DNA from: Circinella minor
Taxonomy: Eukaryota > Mucoromycota > Mucoromycetes > Mucorales > Lichtheimiaceae
DNA length: 64,000 bases
Assembly (NCBI GenBank): GCA_016758965.1
Contig: JAEPRB010000049.1
Location: 1 to 64,000, forward strand
Reading direction: 5' to 3'
Under the pieces are notes generated by a model. That model did no database searches and was not told the DNA's origin. It saw only the letters and a list, made by a program, of their open reading frames with translations. Shown in pieces: positions 13,408-25,987 of this stretch (the first letter of the stretch is position 1; each line of letters starts with the position of its first letter). The position numbers were made by a program, and so were the translations under genes.

Positions 13408-14521
13408 ATGTTCTGGTTAGCGCACGTGGAAGACACTGTTAAAATTGAGCCAAAAAACTTTGGTAAATCGGATAACGATGCCATTACTGAAGTATTAAAT
13501 ACCAAATTCGCAAATAAGGTTAGAAAACAAAAAACGAAGAATTTTATTTGAATTTTATGTAAAGGTTCATATATGTTTGTCTATATGAGATATACATAAT
13601 TTATTGAATACAAAACCTAAAATATATATCTTGTAGATCGTTCCCGATGTTGGACTTTGTATTTGTGTTCATGACATTCTCGAAACAGTACCCGGTTTAA
13701 TTTTACATTTGGATGGATGTAGTTATATGAAAGGTAACATAACTTTTGAAATGGGTGGTTAAAAATAAAGTAACGCGATTCTTTCTTAGCTCTTTGGGTC
13801 GTTATTAATCACGTGATCCTTTTTTAATTCTATTTTACATTATATAGCCAAGTTTCGTTTAGTTATCTTTCGACCTTACGTTGGTGAGATTATATCTGGA
13901 AAAATTAAGAGCTGTTCACCTGCTGGTGTAAGAGGTAACTTTTTTTTTAAAAAAAAATATGAGAACGTTATTAAGTTTGTATAATAATTATGCATTTTAT
14001 ACATGTAGTCACTTTAGACTTTTTCGATGATATACTTATTCCTGCACCTGCTCTTCAACCAGGATCAGAATTGTAAGTTGAGTAAACAAAGGATAAATGA
14101 GAGGAAAAGTAATAACATTCATAGATATATATATAATGTTAATTAACAAAACAAATTATAATAGTGATCCTGCGGAACAGGTTTGGGTATGGAATTACGA
14201 AGGAGAGAAAATGTATATGGATATTGAAGAACGTATTAGATTCCGTGTGTTACGAGAAGTATTTACAGACAAAACGCCAACAGCTGATATGGCTGCAACA
14301 GCTGGTAGAAGACAATCCGCTGCTGATGCTTCTGCCACTACCGATCTACAAGCTAATTCAGCAAAAATACCACCATATTCCTTAACAGTAAGTTCTCAAT
14401 AACTTTTATTTAATGGATTGATTCGTAATCTCTCCAATTGGTTTACTTATAAAATTTGCGTTATTTATAGTGCACTATTGCTGAAGATGGTTTGGGCTTA
14501 CTTTCCTGGTGGGGAAGCTAA
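13408..14521 (+). CDS. RPC25: DNA-directed RNA polymerase III subunit RPC8 / Rpc25
   Basis: Six exons (13408-13518, 13637-13733, 13848-13934, 14009-14072, 14165-14387, 14471-14521) give 210 aa, close to human POLR3H (204 aa). The conserved blocks are in order: N-terminal VEDTVKIEP, LNTKFANK, DVGLCICVHDI, KAKFRLVIFRP, ISGKIKSCSPAGV, TLDFFDDILIP, AEQVWVWNYEGEKMYMD, IRFRV, and the C-terminal GLGLLSWWGS. The family is the Rpb7/RPC25 stalk subunit: an N-terminal SHS2-like domain and a C-terminal OB fold (from about residue 80). With Rpc17 it forms the Pol III stalk that helps initiation at tRNA and 5S genes. The insert between the VFTDKTPTAD block and the final strand is Ala/Ser/Thr-rich and looks disordered, as in other RPC25 proteins. 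Nothing is missing. Confidence 0.95.
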
Positions 14522-15143
14522 AAAAAGAGTATCTAATCTTTTTTTTTCAATAACTATTATTACGTTATATTGCACATATTACAACGACAACGACAATGAT
14601 CTATTTTTTCACATTAAACCGCATTTATCATCAACTTTCACCCACAGCAACAACCTAACAAATATATCGTTACCTAAGCAACTCTGTTGTTCCTTTTTAC
14701 TATGTTGTCCTTGCCCTTATATATCTTTGTCTTTTTTCTTATAAAAAAAAAGAAAGAATTACTCGTAGTCCACTACTATTTTCCTCACAAACCCTTTCCT
14801 CATTATTGCATGCATTTATTCACCCACTTTCTCGATTGCTAGAGAATTATTCATTGTACAAAAGTATATAAATATACACATAATTATTCTTTTTTTTTAC
14901 ATGATAATCAAAAAGTTCTATTGATATATTTTTTTGGAGGAGAAAAGATGCTTTATCATCAAAATTAATAATCACTATGTAAATTATTTCTATAATATAT
15001 ATATATATAGTAATGTTGCAAAATAAAAAACGTGTATAATACAAAAAGAAAAGAAAAAAAAGGTCTAAAAAAACTGACTTTTCCACTTGTAAAAGGATCA
15101 ATAATTAAGCCTATTAGAAGGGAAATGGGTGAAAAAATTACAA
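14522..15143. other. Convergent 3' intergenic region (RPC25 / MTC6)
   Basis: AT-rich with A/T runs and TATATA stretches near 14998. It holds the 3' ends of RPC25 (plus) and MTC6 (minus). No supported gene. Confidence 0.4.
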
Positions 15144-17576
15144 TTAGATATATGTATTACATAGTGATGCCAGTTTTTTAGGGAACTACATTGGAAGAAA
15201 ATAAAATAGAAATAAAAATAAAAACTTACGGGTACAGTAGTATATTCACGTCTGGCCAGCAGATCTTTAATAAAATTTTTGCGTATTCGTGATTTACGAT
15301 AACGCCACCAACGAGCACATTTGATCCAAGCGAATATTCCAACTAATATCAAAACAATAACACCTGCTACAGCTGATGTTCGAATCAATTTTTGAAAAAG
15401 ATTTACATTCTGGTATATGTATATATTTATTTTTGATTTATGTAATAAAGAAAAAATCGAGTTAGTATTTCAAATAGTTTCTCATAGATATAACAGTGAT
15501 AAAAAAAATTATATACTTTACATTAGTTAACCACCAACAATTAGAAAATAGACCAACTACCCAACAACTTCCATTGTTTCCAGAATTTAAATTAATCCAA
15601 AATAAATGATGAAATAGATCATTCATTTCGTCACCTTGAGGAGCATTTTGTGAGAGATCTATTTGTAACTCCTGAAATAACATTCGGTTTTGTTGTGCTA
15701 TTCTTGGACAATCAAACACATAATCATCAGGACAGGCAGAAAATGCTCGATCGTAGGATACATAGGTTTGTGTAAGTATCCACTAAACAAAGATAAATAA
15801 TTAAATCAATTTTTAAATAGTTATAGTATGCCAGATAAAAATAGTCTCTCTCTCTCGTATATATATACCTTATTGGGATTATTCTTATGACGACAAGATA
15901 CTCGAAGTAATTCAGTACAATCGCCAGCTCGCCATCGACCATTCCATCGTTGTACCATAGCACAATGTGGATTACTACTTATTTTTGGCTCACCAATATC
16001 CCATGACCATATGGTTCCCAATATATTATCACTTAAATGAGCCGTATCATTAACAGAATAATCTGCATTATTATCATCGGTATAATTATTTTTTAAAAAA
16101 TAAGGTGAATAACCACATTGTACCTAAATAATAAAATTCATGCAACTCAGAAAAAAAACATAAAAACAATTAAATAAGCTTGTGTAACCTCGATACCAGA
16201 TTGGAATGAGGTTCGTTTTGTCTTCTTACCGCTTTCATTGTTGTATTATACGAAAATCCAGGATTATTGCCATGATCGTTCATATAAATCCAAGACCAAG
16301 ATAACACAGTGCCATCAGGTTCAGGTTGTTGTAAAGATGGCAATGATACACTGGTTTCGTTATTTTCCATTGGTAACACATATGTATTATTTGCAGGTCT
16401 TGCACAATCTTCCCAACCCATCGCTTCCATATTAGTCAAATTGACCTGATTCATGTACCAGCCAGCACCCAATTGAGTCGAATTAAATATTGTACTTCTG
16501 TCTTGTTCTAAATATTTATAGTTGGTATCACTGGGAAGATCAATTGAACCAAATCCAACAAGTAATTGAATATCTCGTTGCATCAGATAAATAAAAGTGG
16601 GCCAAGCTGAATCAGAGGCTATTGCTCCCGTGGCGGGATCAACGATGATTTGTTGATCTTCTTCACCAGTTAAACCAAAGGATGCAGTTAGGTTATGTCG
16701 GTCATGAATTAAATCGTCGGGTGTATAGAGTCGTGAGGTGTTACGATATGTTGAATCAATGGCTGATCGTAAAATATCACGCAAACTTTCATTTTCTCCA
16801 TCATCATCATTATTATTATTATCGTTATTGTTGTTACTTTGGAGCTGATGTAAATTGAGTATAAGAAACAAAAGATTTGTATCTTCTGGGGCTGTTGAAA
16901 CATCAGTTGCTGTTACGTAATAATTGACTGAATCCATGAAATGTTGAAATGTATACCATGGTGCACATTTGTATTGACCAATATTGACGTCTTCTTGTGA
17001 AAGGGGTACAAGTTTGTTGACAGTATGTCCAGTAGATAATGTAGGAAGTGAATTGACACTATTATGACTTTTTCTCGGTGACGATAATAATAATTTTTCT
17101 GTTGTTGTTGGAGAAGGAGGAGTAGCAGTATGTACCATTCTATTCTCATTGTTATTATTATCGGTTCGTTTACTTTTCTGAGGAACAGATAGAGAAGGTA
17201 ATTTATCCGGACATAATTGCCATGTGTGTCTATCTGGGTCCCAATAAAGATCTACTACCAGACGTCGATACCCCATATACATTAATTCTTCAACATGACT
17301 TAGTTTTTGTGCTGAGTAGTCATTACCGAAATAAGCCGCTTTTAAATCAATGGCAGGCCATAACCAACGATCAATGGTGACATTGAGTCCAATGTCACGT
17401 TGGGTACGTAATGGCACAGTAATGTTCGTAGAGTCAAAGCCAAGGCCTTTATAAGGTGTATTACCAGAATATGTATCTGGTAATTGAAGTCGTTTGTTGA
17501 AAATAAATGCTGTGGTGAAATCGATTGCATAAATGAGAACCAACCATAATAATAAAATAACAACATTAGGCCTCAT
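15144..17576 (-). CDS. MTC6: Maintenance of telomere capping protein 6 (MTC6-like), type I membrane glycoprotein
   Basis: Five exons on the minus strand (17576-16230, 16123-15869, 15782-15522, 15409-15230, 15185-15144) give 694 aa. Residues 4-25 (VVILLLWLVLIYAIDFTTAF) are a signal peptide. The luminal part has many N-x-S/T sites, the MTC6-type start VPLRTQRDIGLNVTID, and a block ELMYMGYRRLVVDLYWD resembling the PLC-like barrel start of this fungal family. A C-type-lectin-like region follows (TIWSWDIGEPK, then WRAGDC, then VSCRH). One membrane helix lies near the C-terminus (AVAGVIVLILVGIFAWI) with a basic cytosolic tail (RWWRYRKSRIRK) ending near REYTTVP. The last exon is tentative: an acceptor at 15186-15187 gives a 13-residue tail, but another acceptor near 15116 is possible. 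In yeast MTC6 is linked genetically to telomere capping, although the topology points to a secretory or cell-surface protein. Confidence 0.85.
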
Positions 17577-18280
17577 TTAACAATAGGATTTTTCGCCACA
17601 CTACAAATAATAATAGAAGGATAGGAATAAAGGAGAAAAATAAACAGAGTTGGAAAGGTAGTAGTGGTGATAGTAAGAAAAAGCAAAGAAAGAGAAAATA
17701 GGATATATAATTGGATGGTAGGTCTCCTCCACTTTTACTTATAAGCTTTTTGCTTTATTTTCGTTTGTTGTATCTTTTAATTTGATATAATTTGAGAAGG
17801 AACAGCGGAAAAAAAAGAGGTACGGGAAAACTCGTTCTCCGCATTAAACAATGTCGGTATACAATCCCGAGTCCGTTTGTTTAGTAATGTAATCATGGTA
17901 AAGTGTTTAGCTTACAATATTATCCGGGTCTGGTGAGTACGTAGTATTTTATATTTAGCGTGGTAATAAAAAAAAAAGCAGCTAACTACAACGGACCTTT
18001 CTAGCTGAAAGCTATACATTTAATCATATTCCCAGTTTACAATTTACTCTAACCAATATGATATTAAAAGTTTTGTAAAAAAGATGAGGAGAATTTTTAC
18101 TATTATTAATGAATGTATTATACTCATTGATACCAAAAAATATATATGCCATTTTTAAATTACTTAATAAAAAGAATATGAAAACATTAAAAACAATTCA
18201 CTTCATTTTATTTTCAGGTAATTACCCAAATTAGAAAGTTAATTTTCAAATTTACCCGCCCGCCAAAAAAAAACCTTTAT
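17577..18280. other. Intergenic region between MTC6 promoter and VPS27 3' end
   Basis: Both flanking genes are on the minus strand. A purine-rich stretch just upstream of MTC6 (17610-17700) corresponds to a pyrimidine-rich leader on the coding strand. No coding signal. Confidence 0.4.
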
Positions 18281-20915
18281 TTACGAAAGATCAATTAAAG
18301 GAGAATCTTCAACAACTGGTTGTTTTTGAACAGGAGCATGTTGCTGTGGTGATGGCTGATAGCCATACATTGGTTGCTGTTGTTGTTGTTGAGATTGTTG
18401 TTGTGGATAATAATAACTACCTTGATCCTGCTGTTGTGATTGTGGTGGTGGTGGTGGATATTGCTGTGGTTGTTGTTGTTGTTGTGGTGGTGGTGGTGGT
18501 GGATAAGCTTGATCTTGTTGTTGTGCAGGATTTTCAGCTGGGGAATATCCGTGTCCTTGAAATTCTGGAGCAGGAGCGGAGGGAATATGATAATTGGTGT
18601 TAGTAGGTGGATATACTACAGCTTCAGATGTATTATTATATGATTGTTGTTGATATCCACCATTATTCATGACAGGAGGTTGTTGAGGGTATACAGATAC
18701 ATGAGCGTGTTCGGTTTGTGGTGTCATGGCTGGAGGAGCATGTGGATAACCAGCTTGATGAACTGGATTAGTATAATAAGATGATGACGGGATATTGGAT
18801 GATCGATTATAAGCTCCTGCAACACGTTCCTCCAACAAACGATCATATGCTTTTACAGCAGCATTCATCTTGTCATTCAAAGTTACCAGAATTTTATGCT
18901 TATTAATCACATCGGCCAATGTCTTGACTAATTTAGGTTGTAATGCGCCAATTTGTGTATATAACTTATTGATTTGAGGATCATTGGATATGTCTCCACC
19001 ACGTGCATGAATACGTTCAATCAAGGTAGAAAATAATTCAACATTTTCCATTTCTACTCGAGAAATGTCATCTGGATTAGGTTGAAGCGCTCGTTGTTCC
19101 CAATCACTTGATTTACTTGTATTTGATGATAATTGCATTTCACGCAATGAGGCGGCAATTGCAGCTGCAAGTTCTGGATCTTCCTCTTCTTCTTGATTGG
19201 CCTATCATTATTATTACTTTTGTTATTAGTACAATGATATATTATACTCCATCTTAGCAAGTACACTTGATTTCCCATTCTTCCATCCTTTGCTCCCTAC
19301 TAACCTGAGCAGCAGTAGTAGTTGTGGTGGTGGTCGCTGTTGTAGTTGGTGTAGATTTAGATGGTTGTTGGGATGGGGTATAACCTCTACCAAAATTCTT
19401 TTGTTGCTCTGCTTCCTTCAATGACATTTCAATTGCTTTTTTCATATCCTCATCAAAATCTTCTTCAGCACCAGGAGGAGGCACTGCGCCTGAAGTAGGA
19501 ACTGATTGAGATGATGGTGCGCTATGTTGTTGATATGACGGTTGTGGTACAGCTGTTGCTTGTGATGGAGGCGAAAATGGTAATGGTGGTAATACATTTT
19601 TCTTTGCAGCTTTGGCCAATTTCAACTTGATATGACATCCATCACATACACGTACTTCTTCGTCAATACCTAAATGAGGTAATGGCATAGTTTTTGCTGA
19701 ACATTCTTGACAAAATGTCTTGCCACATTGTCGGCAATGATGCTATATATATTTGTCACATACATAAGTTCACTTACCGGTTAATAACGATTTTTTCTTT
19801 CCCGGTCTCTCTTATATAAATAAACAACATTCAATTTCACTTTTACCTTTCTGTTTGTCATTGTAAACGCTGTTCTGCAACGTTCACAAACATCAGAATC
19901 GGACCATTCAGGTGGCTATTATTTCATTATACAAAAAAAAAAAAAAAAAAAAGAATTGCAAACAATATTATTAGTCTATCCATTTAACATCCACATATCA
20001 AATTATACAAATATGTGTTGCCTCTCAAACCACTCCCATTTTAAAACTAAATTTTACTTACAGCAGACGTCTCTAAAAAAATAGAATCAACAGCGGCATT
20101 CATTGGAGGGAAAACATGACCTTCAGCTTGTAATAATCGATGAGTATCTGTGATATAGGCCAACGCTGGATTCCCTTTTGCAGCAACACTCCATGTTTGA
20201 ATAATTGACAAAATCTTATTCTTAACATCTGGATTACACCCCGCCTATTATAAAAATAATATAATGATGATACTTGAATGTGAGAACAGTATTGCTTTTT
20301 TTTATAAGTTTCTTTTGATTAATAACCCCCTTTATTTCTCTCTTTCAAGCTGTTTATATCCGTTTGCTTCCCTCCTGTCCATTTTTTCTTTTTAGTTCTA
20401 TGTATATAAAATTACCGGTGATCTTGCCATCGATGTTAACTGATCCATAAATTCTCGACTAGCGACTTCTCTAACAAATTGGTCACCACTATTTTTAACA
20501 CAGGTATCCACAAGCTATCATATCGTATATATAATGTTAGAAATGATAACAACAACAAAAGTTGTCATGATTTTTGTGAAGAGAGGGCTTTACGATAAAA
20601 GAAAAAAAGAATAGTAACATACCGATAAAGTAGACATTTGAACATTAGGGTTTGTGTGCTCCAACCGTCTCTTAAGTGACCGCATGGCATCCTTAGCATT
20701 CACTTTTTTACTACGAATTTGATCACTAATTTCGAGATGTAAAGCAAGATCCTCTTGTCCAGCTGGTAAGAATTCCGAAGTTGCTTTTGCTGTATAATAA
20801 TAACAATAATAAAGTGTCAGTTGTTATATAGTTATGTAAGACAATAGTCTATTAGTAAATACAACTTACCAATAAGCTCGTCTAATGCACTTTGTCCCCA
20901 CCATAAAGAAACCAT
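18281..20915 (-). CDS. VPS27: Vps27/HRS, ESCRT-0 subunit (VHS, FYVE, UIM, clathrin box)
   Basis: Seven exons on the minus strand (20915-20870, 20789-20623, 20514-20416, 20244-20062, 19915-19847, 19742-19305, 19201-18281) give 640 aa with consistent phases. Residues 1-145 are a VHS domain ([23 protein letters not shown]). A FYVE zinc finger spans about 166-230, with CERCRTAF, the PI3P-binding block RKHHCRQCG, FCQECS and RVCDGC. Two ubiquitin-interacting motifs follow, about 266-285 ([14 protein letters not shown]) and about 340-358 ([14 protein letters not shown]). A helical GAT-like/coiled-coil region about 365-450 would bind the Hse1/STAM partner, then comes a long P/Q-rich tail. The protein ends PLIDLS, a clathrin-box motif. 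It recruits ubiquitinated cargo on endosomes and starts multivesicular-body sorting. CAG/CAA-type polyglutamine tracts in the tail may vary in length. Confidence 0.96.
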
Positions 20916-21982
20916 TTTATCTTTGAGTTATATAAAAAGAAAAGAAAGAAAAAGCAATAGAGTATAAAAGAAAGGGAGAAGAAAGAAAAAGAAGGAAAGA
21001 AAAAAAAAGGTGTGAGCTTTTTTGAGTTTTTTCATTTACGCTTGGCACTTTTTTCTCGGCGTTGCAGGTCAAACCATATTCCAGTTCCGCATACGGTTTC
21101 AACTTTTTTCTGGGATTCTAGCATTATTTTATTTATATATTTCAAAAGCTGTCAAATATTGTTACTATATTTTTTTTGCACAACATATTTATATTAAACT
21201 ACGAGATCGTCAAACTATCACATTTATTTTACTACTAGCTCTGGATCTGCTCATAACAAACTCCATTGCTTTATTAATACTATTAAAATAATAATAATAA
21301 TAATAACGTTGAAAACACGTTTATTTTCATAATATCAACTGATTGTAAAGTTATGTTATATTGTTATGTGTGGCAGTGGGGAATGACAGTGTTGATGATT
21401 TGTTGCTTTGTGATAATATTTTAATACTGGGAAAGCCCATAGTGTATTGTGGCAACAATTATTGTTGCTAGATTACAATGGAGACTAATGTTACACAAAA
21501 AATAATACGCATCACTAAATTGTGTGGTGCTTTGAGTAATAAATGAAAGGTAGGAAGGGAAAGAGAAAAAAAAATATTATAAGATAAAGGGGTATAAGAA
21601 GTTGCGGATTTCCTTATAAAAATAATAAAAAGCATATCAAGAAGATACAACATAACCTATCCACAAATCAGAGTGTACCTGCTAGCGCGGTGAATAAATT
21701 ACAGTATAGAGCCCAAAAGACATCATATGGATCATGAAAAAAGTGTCCTCTTTATTATTTGATATCAAGATTTGAAAGTAAAGAGCGTGTAAATCAGTAA
21801 GATGGAGTATGACTGAAAAATGAAGATAAAGCAACAAAGAATAATTATTATCGACAGAAAAGGGAAGAGAGTTCAACCATCTCAGCCAATCACGTTGACA
21901 GATTTATTCTCACAGTCTCATTTCAAGTGAACGCGCCTACAAAACCTTGCAAACACTCCTTCCACAAATCACAAATAAAAAT
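20916..21982. other. Divergent intergenic region (VPS27 / RNase H-like gene)
   Basis: Holds the VPS27 promoter (purine-rich on plus near 20940-21010) and the start region of the gene at 21983. Short open frames here are AT-rich noise. No supported gene in about 1 kb. Confidence 0.4.
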
Positions 21983-23958
21983 ATGGGTATGTAAAACATT
22001 GAAACAACGTTTATAATAACAAATTCAACAGTGGTAACACAGCAATTATGTTTTTGTAATGCAATTAATAATTCTAAAACCATAACCTTATTATTATAGA
22101 TACTTCTGATTCAATTCAAAGAAAACGCAACTTACGACGTAAATTAATTAATTATGAATTGGATCGTAATGAACTTATGGAAGATCGGCAACTTGATCGA
22201 TTACCTGAAGGATTAACAGTTGAAAATAATGTATGGAACTCTATCAAGTACCCACTTTCTTCCCTTTTCATGTTTTTTTTAATACTGACAACTTATTTTT
22301 ACATTCTATAAATAACCAGACCACAGATCAAGAATATTTCAAAGAAGCCTTTAACACTGATCACTTTGCAGTGTATGTTGTTTCTTCTCACGATTTAGCT
22401 GATGATAGTGAATACCGTTGTGGTACCTATTCAATTGTATATAACAGTAATGTTATTCCTCTTCATTATAATCAACATTTGGGTCCCACTGATAATACTA
22501 TTATATTTGATTTACTTGTAAGTTTACCGATAATTGTTATATGTTAACTATTGTTTTTTTTCACTGTTTTTTTTTATATATATAACAAGTAAGATAAGTT
22601 ACTGACTTATATTATTATTATTATAATAATATATATAATATAGGCGATTCGAGACATATTAAGTTTATGTCCTTTGAATGAAACATTAAGTATTCTCACA
22701 AAGAATGCTGGCGCTTTTAACAGTAAAATATTAAAGATATTTTTTTTTGTTGTGGGTGTTGTGATCCTGTATGGTTTTCTTTTTATTAATCTACTATGAG
22801 CTTATATTGTTATAGTATTTAATGGTAATGCCAGATTTTTAAGAAAGCAAGGAGCTGGCAAGGAGAGCGTAATGTCAGTAGTAAAGGAACTCCAAATTCA
22901 ACTGAAAGCACGAAAAGCTGAAACAAGAATCATTATGGTAATAACAAAAAAAAAGAATGATTAGTACTTAATATTATTAAAGAGATAAGGTCAATCTAAA
23001 CTTGAAGATATTGATTATAATACTGATTGTAACAATGTAGTTTAGCGAACAAAGAGACCCATGGATTAAACGACTCTACACCATTGCTAGCAAACTTGCT
23101 AGTACGTTTCGAATATACATGTAAATCTATATACATTCGGTTTATTTTTCTTAAAAAAAAAAAGACATCATTTGTAATATTCACGTATCATATTTATTTT
23201 CTGCCTTTTCTTTTTATTTTTACAGCCATCAAGAAAAAGAAGCATACCAACAATCTCAATTACAAAATACTCCCACCAATAATACAAATGATAATATTTC
23301 GTGTAGTAACGCACAATCTGAAAAACAATACCCTAATCCAGTTTTACCGACATCATCATCAGGAACTACTACATCACAAGTACAAACTTCTTCTAAAAAT
23401 AATATTTCATCTGATCAACAAGACTTTATTCCACTTTTACCAAAACAATCAAAGTCTACTGGTGTGTCACAAACCGATGCATCACAAGTATCTATTGTAT
23501 TTCAACCACGAGAGGGATCGCAAGCTGACGCTGAATCTTCTTCACAAGTGGAAAGTAGTTGGAGCAACTGTGCATTTCTGACTTTAGGACAACAGGTTAG
23601 TGATGGTTCTGCTGTTAATGTGAAAGAAAAATTACAGTATCATCGAACTACTACTACTTCGCCTGTTAGTCCAAATTCAGCTGCTGCATCAGTTTTTTAT
23701 TCTACATCACCATTTTATGGAGAAGGTAACAGTGGTGAGATTGTAGATGCTACCCCTTCCACTATGAACACGTCAGATAACAATAACAGCAACACCAACA
23801 ATTATAATAATATACTAGCTTCATTATCTTCTGGTATTTACGGATCAACATCGCCTTCAGATAATCAATACCATGAACTTGGAAAAAAACGGATGATTAA
23901 TTCATTAGATAATTTGAAAATCGGCGAATCAGGAAATAAGAAGCCGAAAAAAGTATAA
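21983..23958 (+). CDS. Hypothetical protein with a probable degenerate RNase H-like fold
   Basis: Seven exons (21983-21986, 22100-22230, 22320-22517, 22644-22722, 22816-22937, 23041-23120, 23226-23958) join in frame to a 448-residue protein. The first coding exon is only ATGG. Residues 1-45 are basic and charged (RKRNLRRKLINYELDR). Residues about 60-210 follow the order expected of an RNase H fold: strand FAVYVV, strand GTYSIVYNSN, strand then helix NQHLGPTDNTIIFDLLAI, strand LSILTKN, then two helices. The canonical acidic residues are mostly absent: the strand-1 Asp is missing, the helix-A Glu appears as Asp (IIFDLL), and TDS appears as TKN, so nuclease activity is doubtful. The C-terminal half (from about 215) is S/T/N/Q-rich and disordered and ends in a basic KIGESGNKKPKKV tail, a possible nuclear signal. 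A broken second copy lies at 25490-29167. The fold assignment is my inference; no close family is recognised. Confidence 0.6.
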
Positions 23959-24069
23959 AGGGAACTATTATCACCACAAAATGACGAATTTCCAGATGTA
24001 GTAGAATTTTAAAAAATAAAAAGAATATTAACAATGAAAGAACAAAAGCTAAAACTTAAACTTATAACG

Positions 24070-25288
24070 AAGTAGCACTTGATTATTTTGATGTCGGGGA
24101 AGATCGCTGTATTAAATTTACACTTGAAATCGGCTGGGGAAAAACATTCAGTCATACTGATCATCGTCAAAAAGCTACCTGTGGACTATATAAAAAATAA
24201 TAATTATTCCTCAGTAATTTCAAAATCAATTTAAGGAAGGCAATTTCAACACAACGATTAGAGCTATTTAACAACAATGTTGTTGATTCGACGCTTATGC
24301 AAGTATTGGATATACTAGATATTATAGTTACTTCGATTGACACAACAAATTCACAACATGAACTTCAAACGAACACCATCAATCCGAAACAAATTATTAT
24401 CAACGTTTGTCTGTCATATTACACATCTTATTGAGAGATACTATATTAGATGTTGCAAAGTAAGATTTATTCTTGGTTTTTGTATACTGTTATATGTATT
24501 ATCAAATTAAGCTAATAATTGTTTATTATTTATCTATCATAGTGAGAGCAAACAAGCCAAGCTAGCAAAGACATTATGACAAATTGTTCAAAAAATTTGG
24601 CTCTTCCATCTATAATGATAATATATTAGGCAGAAAAATTGATTTGATGATTAAAAGCAGTGGAGTGTAACTTAGTGCTTCCGAATAGAATAAGAGTGCG
24701 GACAAGACCACTACAAAAGATCAACAAGTGAAAAATGTTAGAGGAAACAAGGCTATTTTAAAAAAGCTGTTGTCATTACCCATTCCTGATGCAGATCGTG
24801 AAAATGTTTTTTGTGTTGGTATGGATTTCGTTGGTAAGTTGTTGCTTATGATTTGATTTAAAAGAAAAAAAGAGAAGAAGATAACGAACAACTAATATAT
24901 TCAACGAATACATACTAAATCAAATAGGTACCGTTGGATATATGCTTTCCGTACACCACGTTGATGATCATATGCTGAAATTCTTATATCAGATATATGT
25001 TTACCAATCGACTTTACTCAATTGGATAGTTTTGGTGTAACCCTTAACAATTTGTTCAAGTTTAAAAACCACCACACACGATTACAGAACATCATTGATG
25101 CTGCCTATCGTCGTCATCGCGAGGATCAATCACTTACTCAACTCCGAACAACCTCCAGAGGATCATTATCCGATGATATTGAAGATTATACTGGTGATGA
25201 AACACCCGATATAAGTTCAAATACATTTTTTTCACCAAGAAAAAAACGTGCAAATAGTCGAACAAATAACGAGGATGGTGATCAGTAA
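24070..25288 (+). pseudogene. Decayed gene of a repeat-associated family (GRKIDLM...MDFVG type)
   Basis: Coding-like fragments in order: FKKFGSSIYNDN, GRKIDLMIKSSGV, then LSASE, KNVRGNKAILKKLLSLP, VFCVGMDFVG, (intron-like gap 24833-24928), VGYMLSVHHVDDH, ICLPIDFTQLDSFGVTLNNLFKFK, and a polar basic C-terminus ending at 25288. Two in-frame stops sit at about 24666-24694 (TAA after SSGV and TAG after SASE). Each is one substitution from a plausible residue (Glu and Trp). Further upstream (24070-24460) more fragments with stops can be read. From memory this block order resembles a large family of hypothetical proteins found in many copies in Mucorales genomes; that is recall, not a search. The copy is not translatable as it stands. 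Confidence 0.55.
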
Positions 25289-25489
25289 CATTACAAATTC
25301 ATTCATCTTACATTGGTCTTTTTTTTTTCTTTTAATCACCAACTCATCAAATCAATCATCTATACTATTACAAGGCCAAGGAATTAATAGAAAAAAATCA
25401 CCAAATATGTATCATCATTTTTTCTCTAAACTTGTATGCGTGGTAGAGAGTAAATTCCTGTCTATGAAACCTCAAATAATACGTCCCCA

Positions 25490-25987
25490 AAATAAAATAA
25501 AAATATGAATATGTAAAACATTGAAACAACGTTCATAAGAACAAACTCAACAGTGATATAGACTTTTTTGTAATACAATCAACAATTTTAAAACTATAAC
25601 CTTATTGTTAATATTATTAATATTACTGATTCAATTCTAAGAAAACGCAACCTAAGACGTAAAGTAGTTAATTACGAGCTGGATCGTGATGAAGTAATGG
25701 AAGATCGGCAACTTGATCGACTACCTGAAGGATTTACAATTGAAAATAATGTACGGAACTCTATCATGTACTCATTTTCTTCCCTTTTGATGTTTATTTT
25801 TAATGCTGACCACCAGACTTCAGATCAAGTATATTTTAAAGAAACCTTGAACACTGGTCACTTTGCAGTATATGTCGTTCCTTTCCGACGCTTTAAGCGA
25901 TAATAGTGAATACCATTATGGAACATATTCGATTATTTATAACAGCAATGCTATCCTTCTTCATTATAATCAACATTTGGGTCCCAC
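25490..25987 (+). pseudogene. 5' part of a second, broken copy of the RNase H-like gene
   Basis: Aligns with 21977-22489 of the intact gene, intron by intron: the same leader (gtaaaacattgaaacaacg), the same RKRNLRRK and RQLDRLPEG blocks and the same GHFAVYVV strand. The copy is not functional: the ATGG first exon has become ATGA, a frameshift follows FAVYVV (25880-25905), and the similarity ends abruptly at the conserved bases gggtcccac near 25987. Its continuation is found about 2 kb downstream at 28061. Confidence 0.85.
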
